The position numbers were made by a program, and so were the translations under genes. The notes under the pieces were generated by a model, which worked only from the letters and a program-made list of their open reading frames with translations, was not told the DNA's origin and searched no databases. A DNA stretch of 39,587 nt from a virus. Below, piece after piece: positions 13,907 through 20,633 of this stretch; positions within the stretch are counted from its first letter, which is position 1, and the number at the start of each line of letters is the position of its first letter. The stretch lies in IMG/VR virus record IMGVR_UViG_3300047318_000136, positions 1-39,587 of that record. One strand, given 5' to 3'.

Positions 13907-14282
13907 ACTAACAGAGATCAAAGAGTCATTGTCTAAAATAACTCAGGGTGAATGGTACTCAACAGATGATGCTGTAAGGATTACGCCTCACGACAGCAAA
14001 AAATGTGTATGGATCTGTCAAATGTTTGAGGGAGACGAGAGAGGAACGGACGACGTGATTTCTTTCGAAAACGGAGAGAACAATGCAAAATTCATCGCAG
14101 ATGCACCGGACTATATCAAGCACCTCCTATCTCTCCTAGAAGAAAAAGACAAAGCCCTAAAGGGTCAGCACAGATACTTTGAACGGATAAGCGTGACCTT
14201 TGGAGAGTTCGAGTGCCATCGCTTGGCGAAGGAAGCAATGGAGAAATATACATCCTCTAACAACGAAGGAGAGAAGATATAA
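13899..14282 (+). CDS. Ea22-like hypothetical protein, 127 aa
   Basis: The layout resembles lambda Ea22-like proteins: an N-terminal SLSKITQGEWYSTDDAVRIT block, then the conserved NAKFIADAPDYIKHLLSLLE segment and a helical C-terminus. The start overlaps the previous gene by 8 bases. Ea22-like proteins are common accessory proteins of temperate phages with no known biochemical role. A second protein of this type is encoded at 16275. Confidence 0.55.
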   Translation: MNKLTEIKESLSKITQGEWYSTDDAVRITPHDSKKCVWICQMFEGDERGTDDVISFENGENNAKFIADAPDYIKHLLSLLEEKDKALKGQHRYFERISVTFGEFECHRLAKEAMEKYTSSNNEGEKI

Positions 14283-14283
14283 G

Positions 14284-14739
14284 ATGCTTACACCAGAACG
14301 AATACAAGAGTTGAAAGGGCGGTACGCAGATTTATCACCCGAAGACATTACATTTATGACGGTAGGAGAACTGACTAGCTTGCTAGCTGCTCTAGAAGAG
14401 GCACAACAACAGCTGGTAAACATACAACATACACTTTTTGCAGAACGCGCCCGGGGAGACAAATGGGAAAAGGCATTTGATAACGCAGATAGGCAGTATC
14501 TCAAACAGGAGAAGACTGCAGCTGATCTGCGGCGGGAACTGACCAAATTCCAAACGCTGGCATCAGATAATCATACTCTGGCTGCGAGGTTTGAGAGGGA
14601 GTTAGCAGAGGCACAACAGACCATAGCCCGGCTAACAGCCGCACTAATCGCCGAACGGGACGCAGCCCTCATATGGGACGGTATAGGTACGGTTAACCGG
14701 ATCAACGAGGCCCTTGGGGAAGGAGCTAAGGAATCATGA
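14284..14739 (+). CDS. coiled-coil hypothetical protein, 151 aa
   Basis: ATG 14284 follows GAAGGAGAG. After an N-terminal helix (LTPERIQELKGRYADLSPED) nearly the whole protein is predicted coiled coil (LAALEEAQQQLVNIQH, ADLRRELTKFQ, ELAEAQQTIARLTAALIAER). Likely an oligomeric scaffold or adaptor. It overlaps the next gene (ATGA). Function not recognised. Confidence 0.6.
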   Translation: MLTPERIQELKGRYADLSPEDITFMTVGELTSLLAALEEAQQQLVNIQHTLFAERARGDKWEKAFDNADRQYLKQEKTAADLRRELTKFQTLASDNHTLAARFERELAEAQQTIARLTAALIAERDAALIWDGIGTVNRINEALGEGAKES

Positions 14740-15035
14740 GCAAGATGGGATTTGCAATATTCCGCGATTATGAAACGCCAACCAACTATGTAGCCCCGAA
14801 ATCGTCCCATAGCAAAGAACAATTCGAAGAGGAATGTAAAAGAGAAGCTGATGGTTACTGGAGCACTAAGGAAGTCGAAGAGAAATTTGTTCGATGGTTT
14901 CCGCGCATACCAGAAGAGATAAGCCTCGACAGTGGATTTGATGAAGGCTGCTGGGGATTTTGCAAACCTGGGCGCGGAGCGTTTCCGGTCTGGTCAGTAG
15001 AAGTTGAGCCGCTAGAGGAAGGTGAGCAGCCATGA
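14736..15035 (+). CDS. hypothetical protein, 99 aa
   Basis: ATGA overlaps at both ends show tight translational coupling. The product is acidic and aromatic (KFVRWFPRIPEEISLDSGFD, GCWGFCKPGRGAF) and may form a small beta domain. No family recognised; a cysteine pair is present but without a zinc pattern. Confidence 0.55.
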   Translation: MSKMGFAIFRDYETPTNYVAPKSSHSKEQFEEECKREADGYWSTKEVEEKFVRWFPRIPEEISLDSGFDEGCWGFCKPGRGAFPVWSVEVEPLEEGEQP

Positions 15036-15433
15036 CACAAGTAAAGGAATGGAGCAACCAGGAGCTGAACCGTAAGCTGACTGAGCTACTAGGATACAAA
15101 GTTGTAAAAGACGAAGCTACTGGAATGCACCGTATGGTTAACCCGCAGGGCAAAGAGTTCGGAATGAGCAGACCAACAGAAGGGCTGGTATGGAATGACT
15201 ACGCTTATCCTTTCTGTACAGACCCTGCTGCCTCTCTAGAGGTACAGACAGCAGCGTGCGCTATTGATAAAGAGGGATATATCCGCAACCTCGTCCTTGT
15301 AAAGTGGGGAGAATCTCCGATTTTATATAGTTCGGTGAGCAATTCGACAGCAGCGGACATAGCATGCGCCCGCCCCCGAGAGAGGGCAGAGGCGGCATAT
15401 ATCACGCTACAGGGGGCGAAGAGGAATGTTTAG
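15032..15433 (+). CDS. phage ABA-sandwich domain protein, 133 aa
   Basis: The block WSNQELNRKLTELLGY followed by YPFCTDPAASLEVQTAA matches the phage ABA-sandwich family, small proteins of unknown function found in Gram-positive phage accessory operons. The C-terminal RERAEAAYITLQGAK helix is also typical. A related protein is at 17424. Start overlaps the previous stop. Confidence 0.65.
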   Translation: MTQVKEWSNQELNRKLTELLGYKVVKDEATGMHRMVNPQGKEFGMSRPTEGLVWNDYAYPFCTDPAASLEVQTAACAIDKEGYIRNLVLVKWGESPILYSSVSNSTAADIACARPRERAEAAYITLQGAKRNV

Positions 15434-15599
15434 AAAAAAAGATCGTCAGCTATTGGACTTGATTGAGAGTCAAACGAGAAGTATTGCTGCGCTGACCATG
15501 GCATTAACAACATGTCTTGCAGATGAAGGCCACATTGACGGAGATAAAGCAGCAAAGATATCGAAAGAACTCATGAAAACATATAAAGTCCGTGATTAG
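15426..15599 (+). CDS. small helical hypothetical protein, 57 aa
   Basis: ATG 15426 overlaps the preceding stop, with GAAGAGGA as ribosome site. It is a basic N-terminus (MFRKKDRQLLDLIESQTRSI) followed by two helices. Its TAG is the first three bases of the repeated intergenic element at 15597-15649. Confidence 0.6.
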   Translation: MFRKKDRQLLDLIESQTRSIAALTMALTTCLADEGHIDGDKAAKISKELMKTYKVRD

Positions 15600-15649
15600 G
15601 CCGGAGGCCATCGTCCGACAGCATAATCCCAGGCTTTAGCCGGGGGCCG
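15597..15649 (+). repeat. intergenic repeat element, copy A
   Basis: A 53-base element beginning at the stop codon of the previous gene. It has the pattern TAGGCCG-R-AGGCCATC, then CCGACAG-ATAATCCCAG, then GGGGGCCG. About 45 positions match copy B at 19006-19055. It can fold as GGCC/GGCC and as CCC-A-GGCT-TT-AGCC-G-GGG (15628-15645). Confidence 0.65.
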
Positions 15650-15663
15650 AAACAGATCATTAA

Positions 15664-15722
15664 GGGAGTAGGAGTATCCCTCCTCTCCCAAAGGCAGAGA
15701 AGACGCGTATAACGTAGGAGGG
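15664..15722 (+). promoter_or_regulatory. candidate translation switch upstream of the 15730 gene (copy 1)
   Basis: CCCTCCT (15678-15684) is a perfect complement of the ribosome site AGGAGGG (15716-15722). The same bases can instead pair with an upstream GGGAG-TA-GGAG (15664-15674), forming a local hairpin with CTCC-T-CTCCC (15680-15689). The two folds exclude each other. The 13-base core CCCTCCTCTCCCA recurs at 15928-15940. Confidence 0.55.
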
Positions 15723-15729
15723 CTGGCGG

Positions 15730-15891
15730 ATGGGGTTGGAAAAACGGTGCAGCACATGTAACGGAGTCAAGCATGTGCCAAAGGGTCCCGAGGAATTTGG
15801 AAGAAAGCCCTGCCCTGAATGCATGGTACTAATGCTTATTGAGCGTAAAGTATCGGACGTACCCACCAACTCGAAAAAGCAAACTAGATGA
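15730..15891 (+). CDS. zinc-ribbon microprotein, 53 aa
   Basis: ATG 15730 follows AGGAGGG by 7 bases. Two CxxC pairs (CSTC at 7-10, CPEC at about 28-31) form a small zinc ribbon, followed by a basic tail (ERKVSDVPTNSKKQTR). Its ribosome site can be sequestered by an anti-Shine-Dalgarno hairpin. Possibly a nucleic-acid or RNA-polymerase binding protein; no specific homolog recognised. Confidence 0.6.
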   Translation: MGLEKRCSTCNGVKHVPKGPEEFGRKPCPECMVLMLIERKVSDVPTNSKKQTR

Positions 15892-15907
15892 ATAGTACAA
15901 AGATACA

Positions 15908-15950
15908 GGGACAGAGAGGGTATACAGCCCTCCTCTCCCACTAAGGGAGG
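15908..15950 (+). promoter_or_regulatory. candidate translation switch upstream of the 15959 gene (copy 2)
   Basis: GGGA-CA-GAG-AGGG (15908-15920) pairs with CCCT-C-CTC-TCCC (15928-15939) around a 7-base loop. The 3' arm also contains CCTCC, which can pair with the GGAGG of the ribosome site at 15945-15950. The 13-base core is identical to copy 1. Confidence 0.5.
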
Positions 15951-15958
15951 AACAGACA

Positions 15959-16144
15959 GTGAGCAAATACAAAGTACTGGTATGCCGGGAAATGTGGGGA
16001 ACTATTGAAGTAGACGCACTCAGCGAACATGAAGCACGTCAGAAAGTAATGGATGGCGAGTATGATTATGAATTTGAACCAAATGGAAAAACGGGTAACG
16101 AGGGAGTTTACAGCGCTGAATTGGTAGGGGATGAAGCCCAATGA
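15959..16144 (+). CDS. hypothetical protein, 61 aa
   Basis: GTG start with AAGGGAGG 8 bases upstream. The protein MSKYKVLVCREMWGTIEVDA followed by SEHEARQKVMDGEYDYEFEP looks like a small beta-alpha-beta unit (strand, helix, strand) as in many phage 'DpnD/PcfM-like' proteins. Stop overlaps the next start (ATGA). Function unknown. Confidence 0.6.
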   Translation: MSKYKVLVCREMWGTIEVDALSEHEARQKVMDGEYDYEFEPNGKTGNEGVYSAELVGDEAQ

Positions 16145-16275
16145 CACAAACACCACAATTAATCTGCGGTAAGTGCGGATGTAAAAAGTGGACGCATCGA
16201 CAATTCGGAGTATTAAAACTTCAGATTTGCGTGAGATGTGGAAATCCAATGCGTAAGAGAGAGGATGGGGAGTGA
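16141..16275 (+). CDS. zinc-ribbon microprotein, 44 aa
   Basis: Overlapping start (ATGA) and stop (TGATG) show coupling to both neighbours. Cysteines CGKCGC (about 14-19) and CVRC (about 32-35) form a zinc ribbon with a basic hairpin between (KKWTHRQFGVLKLQI). Probably a nucleic-acid or protein binding finger. One of several such microproteins in this operon. Confidence 0.6.
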   Translation: MTQTPQLICGKCGCKKWTHRQFGVLKLQICVRCGNPMRKREDGE

Positions 16276-17057
16276 TGGCACAAACACCGATGGACTGGCA
16301 AAAGGATATGGAGATGTGCAAGGCGGCAACACCGGGGCCATGGCAAACAGTAGAGGTAGCTGACGGCGCTTTTGTATTGGACGCTGAGTACAACGTAGTT
16401 GCAGCAATGGTTGAGCATACGAACGACACTGTATTTATTGCAGAGTCCCGAGAATCATTGCCTCACTGGCTCAAAGAAGCGCAGAAATGGCGTGAGGAAG
16501 CCCTGCGGCAATACCCGACACCGGAAGCCTATGAAGCAGCCTGCACCGCCTTGGAGAAGCACAGAGCACGTGCAGACGCAGCAGAGGCCAGGATAAAGGA
16601 ATTAGAAAGAGAACTCAATAGCAAAAAACAACTGCTACGGGAAACAGATCAATCGAGGACAGAAGTCAGGGAAATGTATAGATCAGTTTGTGATGTTGCG
16701 CAGGAATACAAAGATAATTTGGAGTTGGCAGAGGCTCGGGAACAACGGCTGAAACCGGAGATAGGTAAATGTCTGGTCGCAGGAAATTCACTAGGCAGCG
16801 TCATTATGAGTTACAACCTTCCGACTGGTCATGAAGATTGGACATTCCAGCAGGCCAGCACGTACTTTTACGAAACCTATGCACGGGAAACGGCCCATGA
16901 AAGATATGAAATCTGGCTTGCATGGACAGCGATTATGGGTGTATCTCAGAATTTATCCACCCTTTACCCAGATACCCCAAGAGGAGACCTGCAAGGCGAA
17001 GGAGACCCAGATACCCTAGCACAACCAGCGGCACCTAAGGAGGGCGACACCGAATGA
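16275..17057 (+). CDS. Ea22-like coiled-coil protein, 260 aa
   Basis: From ATG 16275 the first 80 residues follow the Ea22-like pattern (CKAATPGPWQTVEVADGAFV, then NDTVFIAESRESLPHWLKEA). A long coiled coil follows (about 95-170: RARADAAEARIKELERELNS), then a C-terminal aromatic region and a proline/acidic tail. The upstream GTG at 16272 is less likely because ATG is coupled to the previous stop. Likely an accessory protein of unknown function. Confidence 0.6.
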   Translation: MAQTPMDWQKDMEMCKAATPGPWQTVEVADGAFVLDAEYNVVAAMVEHTNDTVFIAESRESLPHWLKEAQKWREEALRQYPTPEAYEAACTALEKHRARADAAEARIKELERELNSKKQLLRETDQSRTEVREMYRSVCDVAQEYKDNLELAEAREQRLKPEIGKCLVAGNSLGSVIMSYNLPTGHEDWTFQQASTYFYETYARETAHERYEIWLAWTAIMGVSQNLSTLYPDTPRGDLQGEGDPDTLAQPAAPKEGDTE

Positions 17058-17230
17058 AATGGATTATGCTCAGAAGTTTACCTTACACACATGAATTTCA
17101 GTTAGAAGGTGACGATAGAGTTGAACTTAAGCTGTCGTGCAGGGAATCAGAGATTATTAGCAAAATGCAGTCGGTCTTCGGAAGTGATGTTGAAGTCGAT
17201 CTGTTTGGTGAGGAAGGATATAACCAATGA
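17054..17230 (+). CDS. small hypothetical protein, 58 aa
   Basis: ATGA overlaps with both neighbours. Product MKWIMLRSLPYTHEFQLEGD...FGSDVEVDLFGEEGYNQ, acidic C-terminal half. Short strands alternate with one helix (SCRESEIISKMQSVFG). Not recognised, but gene coupling strongly supports translation. Confidence 0.55.
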   Translation: MKWIMLRSLPYTHEFQLEGDDRVELKLSCRESEIISKMQSVFGSDVEVDLFGEEGYNQ

Positions 17231-17427
17231 CAGGAGACATTCAAAAGATTCAGCAAGAGACTATGGATAAATGCCAAGAATACTATGACGAAATTGCTAA
17301 GTTGCTGCCAAAGAGAGGATTTATCTGGCTGCGGAATGATGAAACGGGGCAATTGATGGTTTATACCAGGTTCGAGTACACGGAACGAATTATGGCATTT
17401 CTGAAAGAATTGGAGGATACGATATGA
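17227..17427 (+). CDS. small hypothetical protein, 66 aa
   Basis: ATGA coupled on both sides. Helical N-terminus (IQKIQQETMDKCQEYYDEIA), then a strand pair (GFIWLRNDETGQLMVYTRFE) and a terminal helix. Could be a small dimeric adaptor. No family recognised. Confidence 0.55.
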   Translation: MTGDIQKIQQETMDKCQEYYDEIAKLLPKRGFIWLRNDETGQLMVYTRFEYTERIMAFLKELEDTI

Positions 17428-17804
17428 CACCCACAAGGGAAGAGATACTGGCGCTGGAGGCAGGACAAGATTTGGATAGGTTGATATCCATACATGTAAT
17501 GGGTTTTGAAATCCGGAAGGAGTACTTGGCTGACCAGTCTTACCATGAATACTATTATCGCGAAGGATACAAATATGAGAATGTGAATTATCCCGACGAA
17601 TGGCAGCCGTCAAGATTCATAGACGTAGCATGGGAAGTGCTGGAGCAATTCAAGCAGTATACCGTGATGAAGGCTGCTGGATGGGAAAAGGAATATGACT
17701 GTCGCATTTGGGTGGGCATAACCGGAGATCAATGGTCAGTGCAAGCGAAGACAGCGCCGGAAGCGATCTGTAAGGCGGCACTGCTGGCGAAACTGAACTT
17801 ATAA
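17424..17804 (+). CDS. phage ABA-sandwich-like protein, 126 aa
   Basis: Starts MTPTREEILALEAGQDLDRL, the usual opening of phage ABA-sandwich proteins, and ends with the pattern RIWVGITGDQWSVQAKTAPEAICKAALLAK. The middle is tyrosine-rich (HEYYYREGYKYENVNYPDEW). It appears distantly related to the protein at 15032. The stop at 17802-17804 is followed by a GGCC-GTCA-GGCC hairpin that faintly recalls the repeat elements at 15597 and 19006. Confidence 0.65.
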   Translation: MTPTREEILALEAGQDLDRLISIHVMGFEIRKEYLADQSYHEYYYREGYKYENVNYPDEWQPSRFIDVAWEVLEQFKQYTVMKAAGWEKEYDCRIWVGITGDQWSVQAKTAPEAICKAALLAKLNL

Positions 17805-17895
17805 CGGCCGTCAGGCCTCCGATTCGACCGAACCACCTAGCGACAGCGGAAGCCGTATAAGGTCTGGTACTTAACTTATAAGGGGGCAGAGACAC

Positions 17896-18036
17896 ATGCC
17901 AGAGAAAGTGAAAAAATGCCGGAAATGCAAAACGCCGATGAAGTACCAATGGTCAGACGCGGACGATCTGGGCGGTATTGAAGAGTGGATGGAATGCCTC
18001 GAATGTGGAGCAACGGCGAAGGTTCCAAAGAAGTGA
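17896..18036 (+). CDS. zinc-ribbon microprotein, 46 aa
   Basis: Paired cysteines CRKC (8-11) and CLEC (about 34-37) with a basic start (MPEKVKKCRKCKTPMKYQW) and an acidic middle (SDADDLGGIEEW) make a classical two-knuckle zinc ribbon. GGGGGC lies upstream of ATG 17896. Role unknown; it resembles the microproteins at 15730 and 16141 in design but not closely in sequence. Confidence 0.6.
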   Translation: MPEKVKKCRKCKTPMKYQWSDADDLGGIEEWMECLECGATAKVPKK

Positions 18037-18041
18037 ATTTA

Positions 18042-18054
18042 GGGGTCAGACCCC
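18042..18054 (+). promoter_or_regulatory. small hairpin GGGGT-CAG-ACCCC
   Basis: A 5-bp stem with 3-base loop just before the AAGGGAGAGG ribosome site of the 18073 gene. No T run, so not a terminator. Possibly an RNA end protector or translation modulator. Confidence 0.35.
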
Positions 18055-18072
18055 AAAGGGAGAGGATAACAG

Positions 18073-18243
18073 ATGCAACAGATAACAATCATGGGAGAAT
18101 ACAAAGTTATAGACGGCCCATGTGCCGGCGTTAAAGGTCAAGTAATGAGCGTTGAAATCAACATTGATGTTGACGAGGTATGGCTGCAGGTGGACCCGTT
18201 CACATCGGTAGTGACTAATTCTGACAATCTGGAAGAGGTATAA
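18073..18243 (+). CDS. small hypothetical protein, 56 aa
   Basis: AAGGGAGAGG precedes ATG 18073. The sequence ITIMGEYKVIDGPCAGVKGQ and SVEINIDVDEVWLQVDPFTS alternates as beta strands with a GxGV turn. This suggests a small SH3-like barrel of the KOW type, similar in style to the protein at 20324. Function unknown. Confidence 0.55.
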   Translation: MQQITIMGEYKVIDGPCAGVKGQVMSVEINIDVDEVWLQVDPFTSVVTNSDNLEEV

Positions 18244-18256
18244 GGGGGAGAAGAGA

Positions 18257-18601
18257 ATGGATAAGGTCTCAGTAATGGTGATGCGTAATAAGTCGAATGC
18301 GGAACGGTATCTTGCGGCAAACGCCGATGTTGGGGATTGGGACGATGAGAACCTGGACGTTACCATAGCCGACATCCAGAATGCATACATGATTGTGCGT
18401 AAAGACAATGCTGTTCCGACTACTGCGGATTTTGAAGAACATAAGAAGTGGCATCTTGCAGTTAAAAGCTATCTTACCGAGAAGTATGGGCCATCCCGAT
18501 TTATATCGCTAGATTTTGAAGCGGTGTGCGAACATTACGAGCCAGTGAATGTTGAAATCACGCAAGAGCAACTTCAATATGCACAAGAACTGATGGAATA
18601 G
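18257..18601 (+). CDS. hypothetical protein, 114 aa
   Basis: GGGGGAG lies upstream of ATG 18257. The N-terminus has the pattern VSVMVMRNKSNAERYLAANA, then an acidic stretch (DVGDWDDENLDVTIADIQNA), and the C-terminus is helical (ITQEQLQYAQELME). No conserved motif recognised. Part of the rightward accessory operon. Confidence 0.6.
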   Translation: MDKVSVMVMRNKSNAERYLAANADVGDWDDENLDVTIADIQNAYMIVRKDNAVPTTADFEEHKKWHLAVKSYLTEKYGPSRFISLDFEAVCEHYEPVNVEITQEQLQYAQELME

Positions 18602-18621
18602 ATTGAGGGGGAAAAGAGGAT

Positions 18622-19008
18622 ATGAGCAAAACGATATTGACGCCGGAAGGCAAACAGAAACTTCAAGAAGAGTTAGCAAACATCATGGCAAAGCGACTGC
18701 CTGATGCTGAAGCTCGGCTTGAGAACATAAAGAAGTTCGGGGGAAACATCAAGGATGCTACCGATGAACGGGATTTCTATAAAGAGCGAATCCCTCAGTT
18801 AGAAAAAATGCTCGCCACGGCGCAAATACAGTATGAACAAACGATTAAGATTGGGAAGGAACAAGCGAAGAAACTCGGAGAAATCATGGAAATGCTATCT
18901 GATTCCGGCGTTGACTCCATCACCCGAAACGAAGCAGCTGAGCACTGCATTGACTGGGTGCATCACCTTGTCAAAAAGAATGGTATGAAGATCAGACCGA
19001 AATCATAG
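18622..19008 (+). CDS. GreA N-terminal-like coiled-coil protein, 128 aa
   Basis: Residues 5-75 align without gaps to the GreA N-terminal coiled coil: LTPEGKQKLQEELANI, RLPDAEARLENIKKFG, ERIPQLEKMLATAQ. GreA family proteins enter the RNA polymerase secondary channel and stimulate transcript cleavage with Asp41 and Glu44 at the tip. Here these positions are Gly41 and Lys44 (KFGGNIKDATDE), so cleavage activity is not expected. The C-terminal 55 residues are helical and lack the GreA FKBP-like domain. It may bind host polymerase as a competitor, but this is an inference. Its stop is the start of repeat copy B. Confidence 0.6.
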   Translation: MSKTILTPEGKQKLQEELANIMAKRLPDAEARLENIKKFGGNIKDATDERDFYKERIPQLEKMLATAQIQYEQTIKIGKEQAKKLGEIMEMLSDSGVDSITRNEAAEHCIDWVHHLVKKNGMKIRPKS

Positions 19009-19055
19009 GCCGAAGGCCATCTACCGACAGAATAATCCCAGCGCAGCGGGGGCCG
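19006..19055 (+). repeat. intergenic repeat element, copy B
   Basis: Second copy of the element at 15597-15649, again starting with the TAG stop codon of the upstream gene. The terminal hairpin is kept despite sequence change: CCC-A-GC-GCA-GC-G-GGG (19037-19051) in place of CCC-A-GGCT-TT-AGCC-G-GGG. Confidence 0.65.
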
Positions 19056-19171
19056 GGTGAGCCTCCGGTGGTCATCTACACCGAAGGATGCAAGATACTA
19101 CACAGAGGCGCGAATGATCTCAAAACGGCATGATTAAATCAATGAAAACATAAGTAAAACAAAGATAAATG

Positions 19172-19200
19172 TACAATAGTCGCGGGAAATAGTGTATAAT
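19172..19200 (+). promoter_or_regulatory. promoter upstream of the coiled-coil gene
   Basis: A perfect -10 TATAAT (19195-19200) with a weak -35 TACAAT (19172-19177) at 17 bases, 41 bases before the GTG at 19242. The non-coding 19056-19171 otherwise shows nothing recognisable. Confidence 0.5.
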
Positions 19201-19241
19201 ATAGGTAATAATCAATTATTTGGACGAAAAGAGGGGTATTC

Positions 19242-20306
19242 GTGGAAATATCAGAGTTGCAGTCATTGATTGACCAGAAACAGTATGAGTTGAACACGGA
19301 GAATCAACGCGGCGGACTGAAGGACAGCGGCAAGGTAGCGACTCTTGAATCGGAGATTGCAGAACTCAACAAGAAGATTGAGGAACTGAACAAAGCTGCC
19401 ATCCAGGCGTCGGTTACAACTGAGGTTTCTAAGTTCATGAGTACACTGGATTTCGAAGGTGTGGATCCGAAGGACCTATTCTTGAACTACACTGAAGAAA
19501 AGGCTGGCGCGTCTTATGACTACGTAAACGCCGTTATACAGAATGCTGTATCCAAGATGAAGCAGGCTGAGCTTGCCAATACGAATACACTCGAAGCTAC
19601 GATTGCTGCGTTGCAAGAGAAATACAACCAATCTGAAGCAGCGAATGAGCAGCTTAACTTGGACCTAAGCAATAAAACGCTAGAAATAGCAGACCTGAAC
19701 AGTCGGCTTACCAACGCCACACGGTTGCTGGATGAAGAAAAGTCCGAGGTAGAGCGCCTGAACAGTCAGGTGGATGATCTTCGCAAGGAAATTGCTATCG
19801 GTGCGGCTGCGGCAACAAAGGTTGTGGAAGTGGATGTACGGAGCGCCCGGGAGATTTGGGAAGAAGAGCGCAGGAAAGAAGAAGATGCTAAGCCAGCAAT
19901 TTATAACATCCATTGGAAAGACGACTTGAGAAGAGATGTGTACGTGGCAATTCTGGCTGCAACGGACGAAACGATTGAATTCCCTCATTACGAAATGAAC
20001 GGAAATATCAAAGAACCAACGACCATGAAGGGTAAGTACCGGGTGGTGACCAGCGAAGAAGCGCCATCGTTTCGAACCGTCACCGTGGAAGTACAAGACC
20101 CCGAATATAGTGATGCGGATAATACACACGATACTACCGACGAGGTAGCCTATACCGCACCTGCCTTTCGTGATACAGAGGAAGACGGGGCAACCGGTGG
20201 ACTGGATCAAGCAGACGCTGGTAGCGAAGTGGCAGGAACGACAGTTGAAGAAAGACTCACGGCGCTCGAGTTAGCGGTATTTGGTACAGCGAGGGAGGCG
20301 GCCTAA
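19242..20306 (+). CDS. large coiled-coil protein with acidic C-terminus, 354 aa
   Basis: GTG start with AGAGGGG upstream and its own promoter. Long heptad regions (about 1-55 and 110-200: ESEIAELNKKIEELNKA, EKYNQSEAANEQLNLDLSNK, EKSEVERLNSQVDDLRKEIA) flank a short globular stretch. A second globular part (about 210-290) and an acidic, threonine-rich linker lead to a final helix (VEERLTALELAVFG). No enzymatic motif is visible. Its size, separate promoter and place just before the late regulator suggest an abundant middle protein, such as an assembly or host-takeover factor. Function unknown. Confidence 0.65.
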   Translation: MEISELQSLIDQKQYELNTENQRGGLKDSGKVATLESEIAELNKKIEELNKAAIQASVTTEVSKFMSTLDFEGVDPKDLFLNYTEEKAGASYDYVNAVIQNAVSKMKQAELANTNTLEATIAALQEKYNQSEAANEQLNLDLSNKTLEIADLNSRLTNATRLLDEEKSEVERLNSQVDDLRKEIAIGAAAATKVVEVDVRSAREIWEEERRKEEDAKPAIYNIHWKDDLRRDVYVAILAATDETIEFPHYEMNGNIKEPTTMKGKYRVVTSEEAPSFRTVTVEVQDPEYSDADNTHDTTDEVAYTAPAFRDTEEDGATGGLDQADAGSEVAGTTVEERLTALELAVFGTAREAA

Positions 20307-20323
20307 CGGCTGCTTTTCTCCTT

Positions 20324-20485
20324 ATGCAGGTAGGTGACAGGGTAAGACACAAGTCAGGATTAACCGGACGTATCATGAGTATCACAGAGTGGGTATATGT
20401 ATGGTTAGACGGTACACGGACGACATTACCTTATTATGCGAGTAGCCTAACGGTGATCGAGGGGGGTCAGCATGAAGTGGATTGA
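20324..20485 (+). CDS. small KOW/SH3-like protein, 53 aa
   Basis: The sequence VGDRVRHKSGLTGRIMSITE followed by WVYVWLDGTRTTLPYYASSL is a typical five-strand KOW/SH3-like barrel. ATG 20324 lacks a clear ribosome site (the nearest GAGGGAGG is about 27 bases upstream), so expression may depend on reinitiation after the 19242 gene, which ends 18 bases before. It overlaps the next start. Confidence 0.5.
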   Translation: MQVGDRVRHKSGLTGRIMSITEWVYVWLDGTRTTLPYYASSLTVIEGGQHEVD

Positions 20486-20606
20486 AAAGCTGCTTTCTTT
20501 ATTTGTGAAAAAGAAAGAGTGTAGGCATAGACATATCTTTTGTTCGGAGGAAACAGGGTATTATTGCATGGATTGTGGAGCCGGGGGATTTAAGGAACGC
20601 AAGTAA
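20472..20606 (+). CDS. zinc-finger-like microprotein, 44 aa
   Basis: GAGGGGGG precedes ATG 20472. A basic amphipathic N-terminus (MKWIEKLLSLFVKKKE) is followed by a C/H-rich part (ECRHRHIFCSEETGYYCMDC) that could bind one zinc. It overlaps the preceding gene by 14 bases. Function unknown. Confidence 0.5.
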   Translation: MKWIEKLLSLFVKKKECRHRHIFCSEETGYYCMDCGAGGFKERK

Positions 20607-20633
20607 TTCATATTATCTATAGGGGGGATAACC

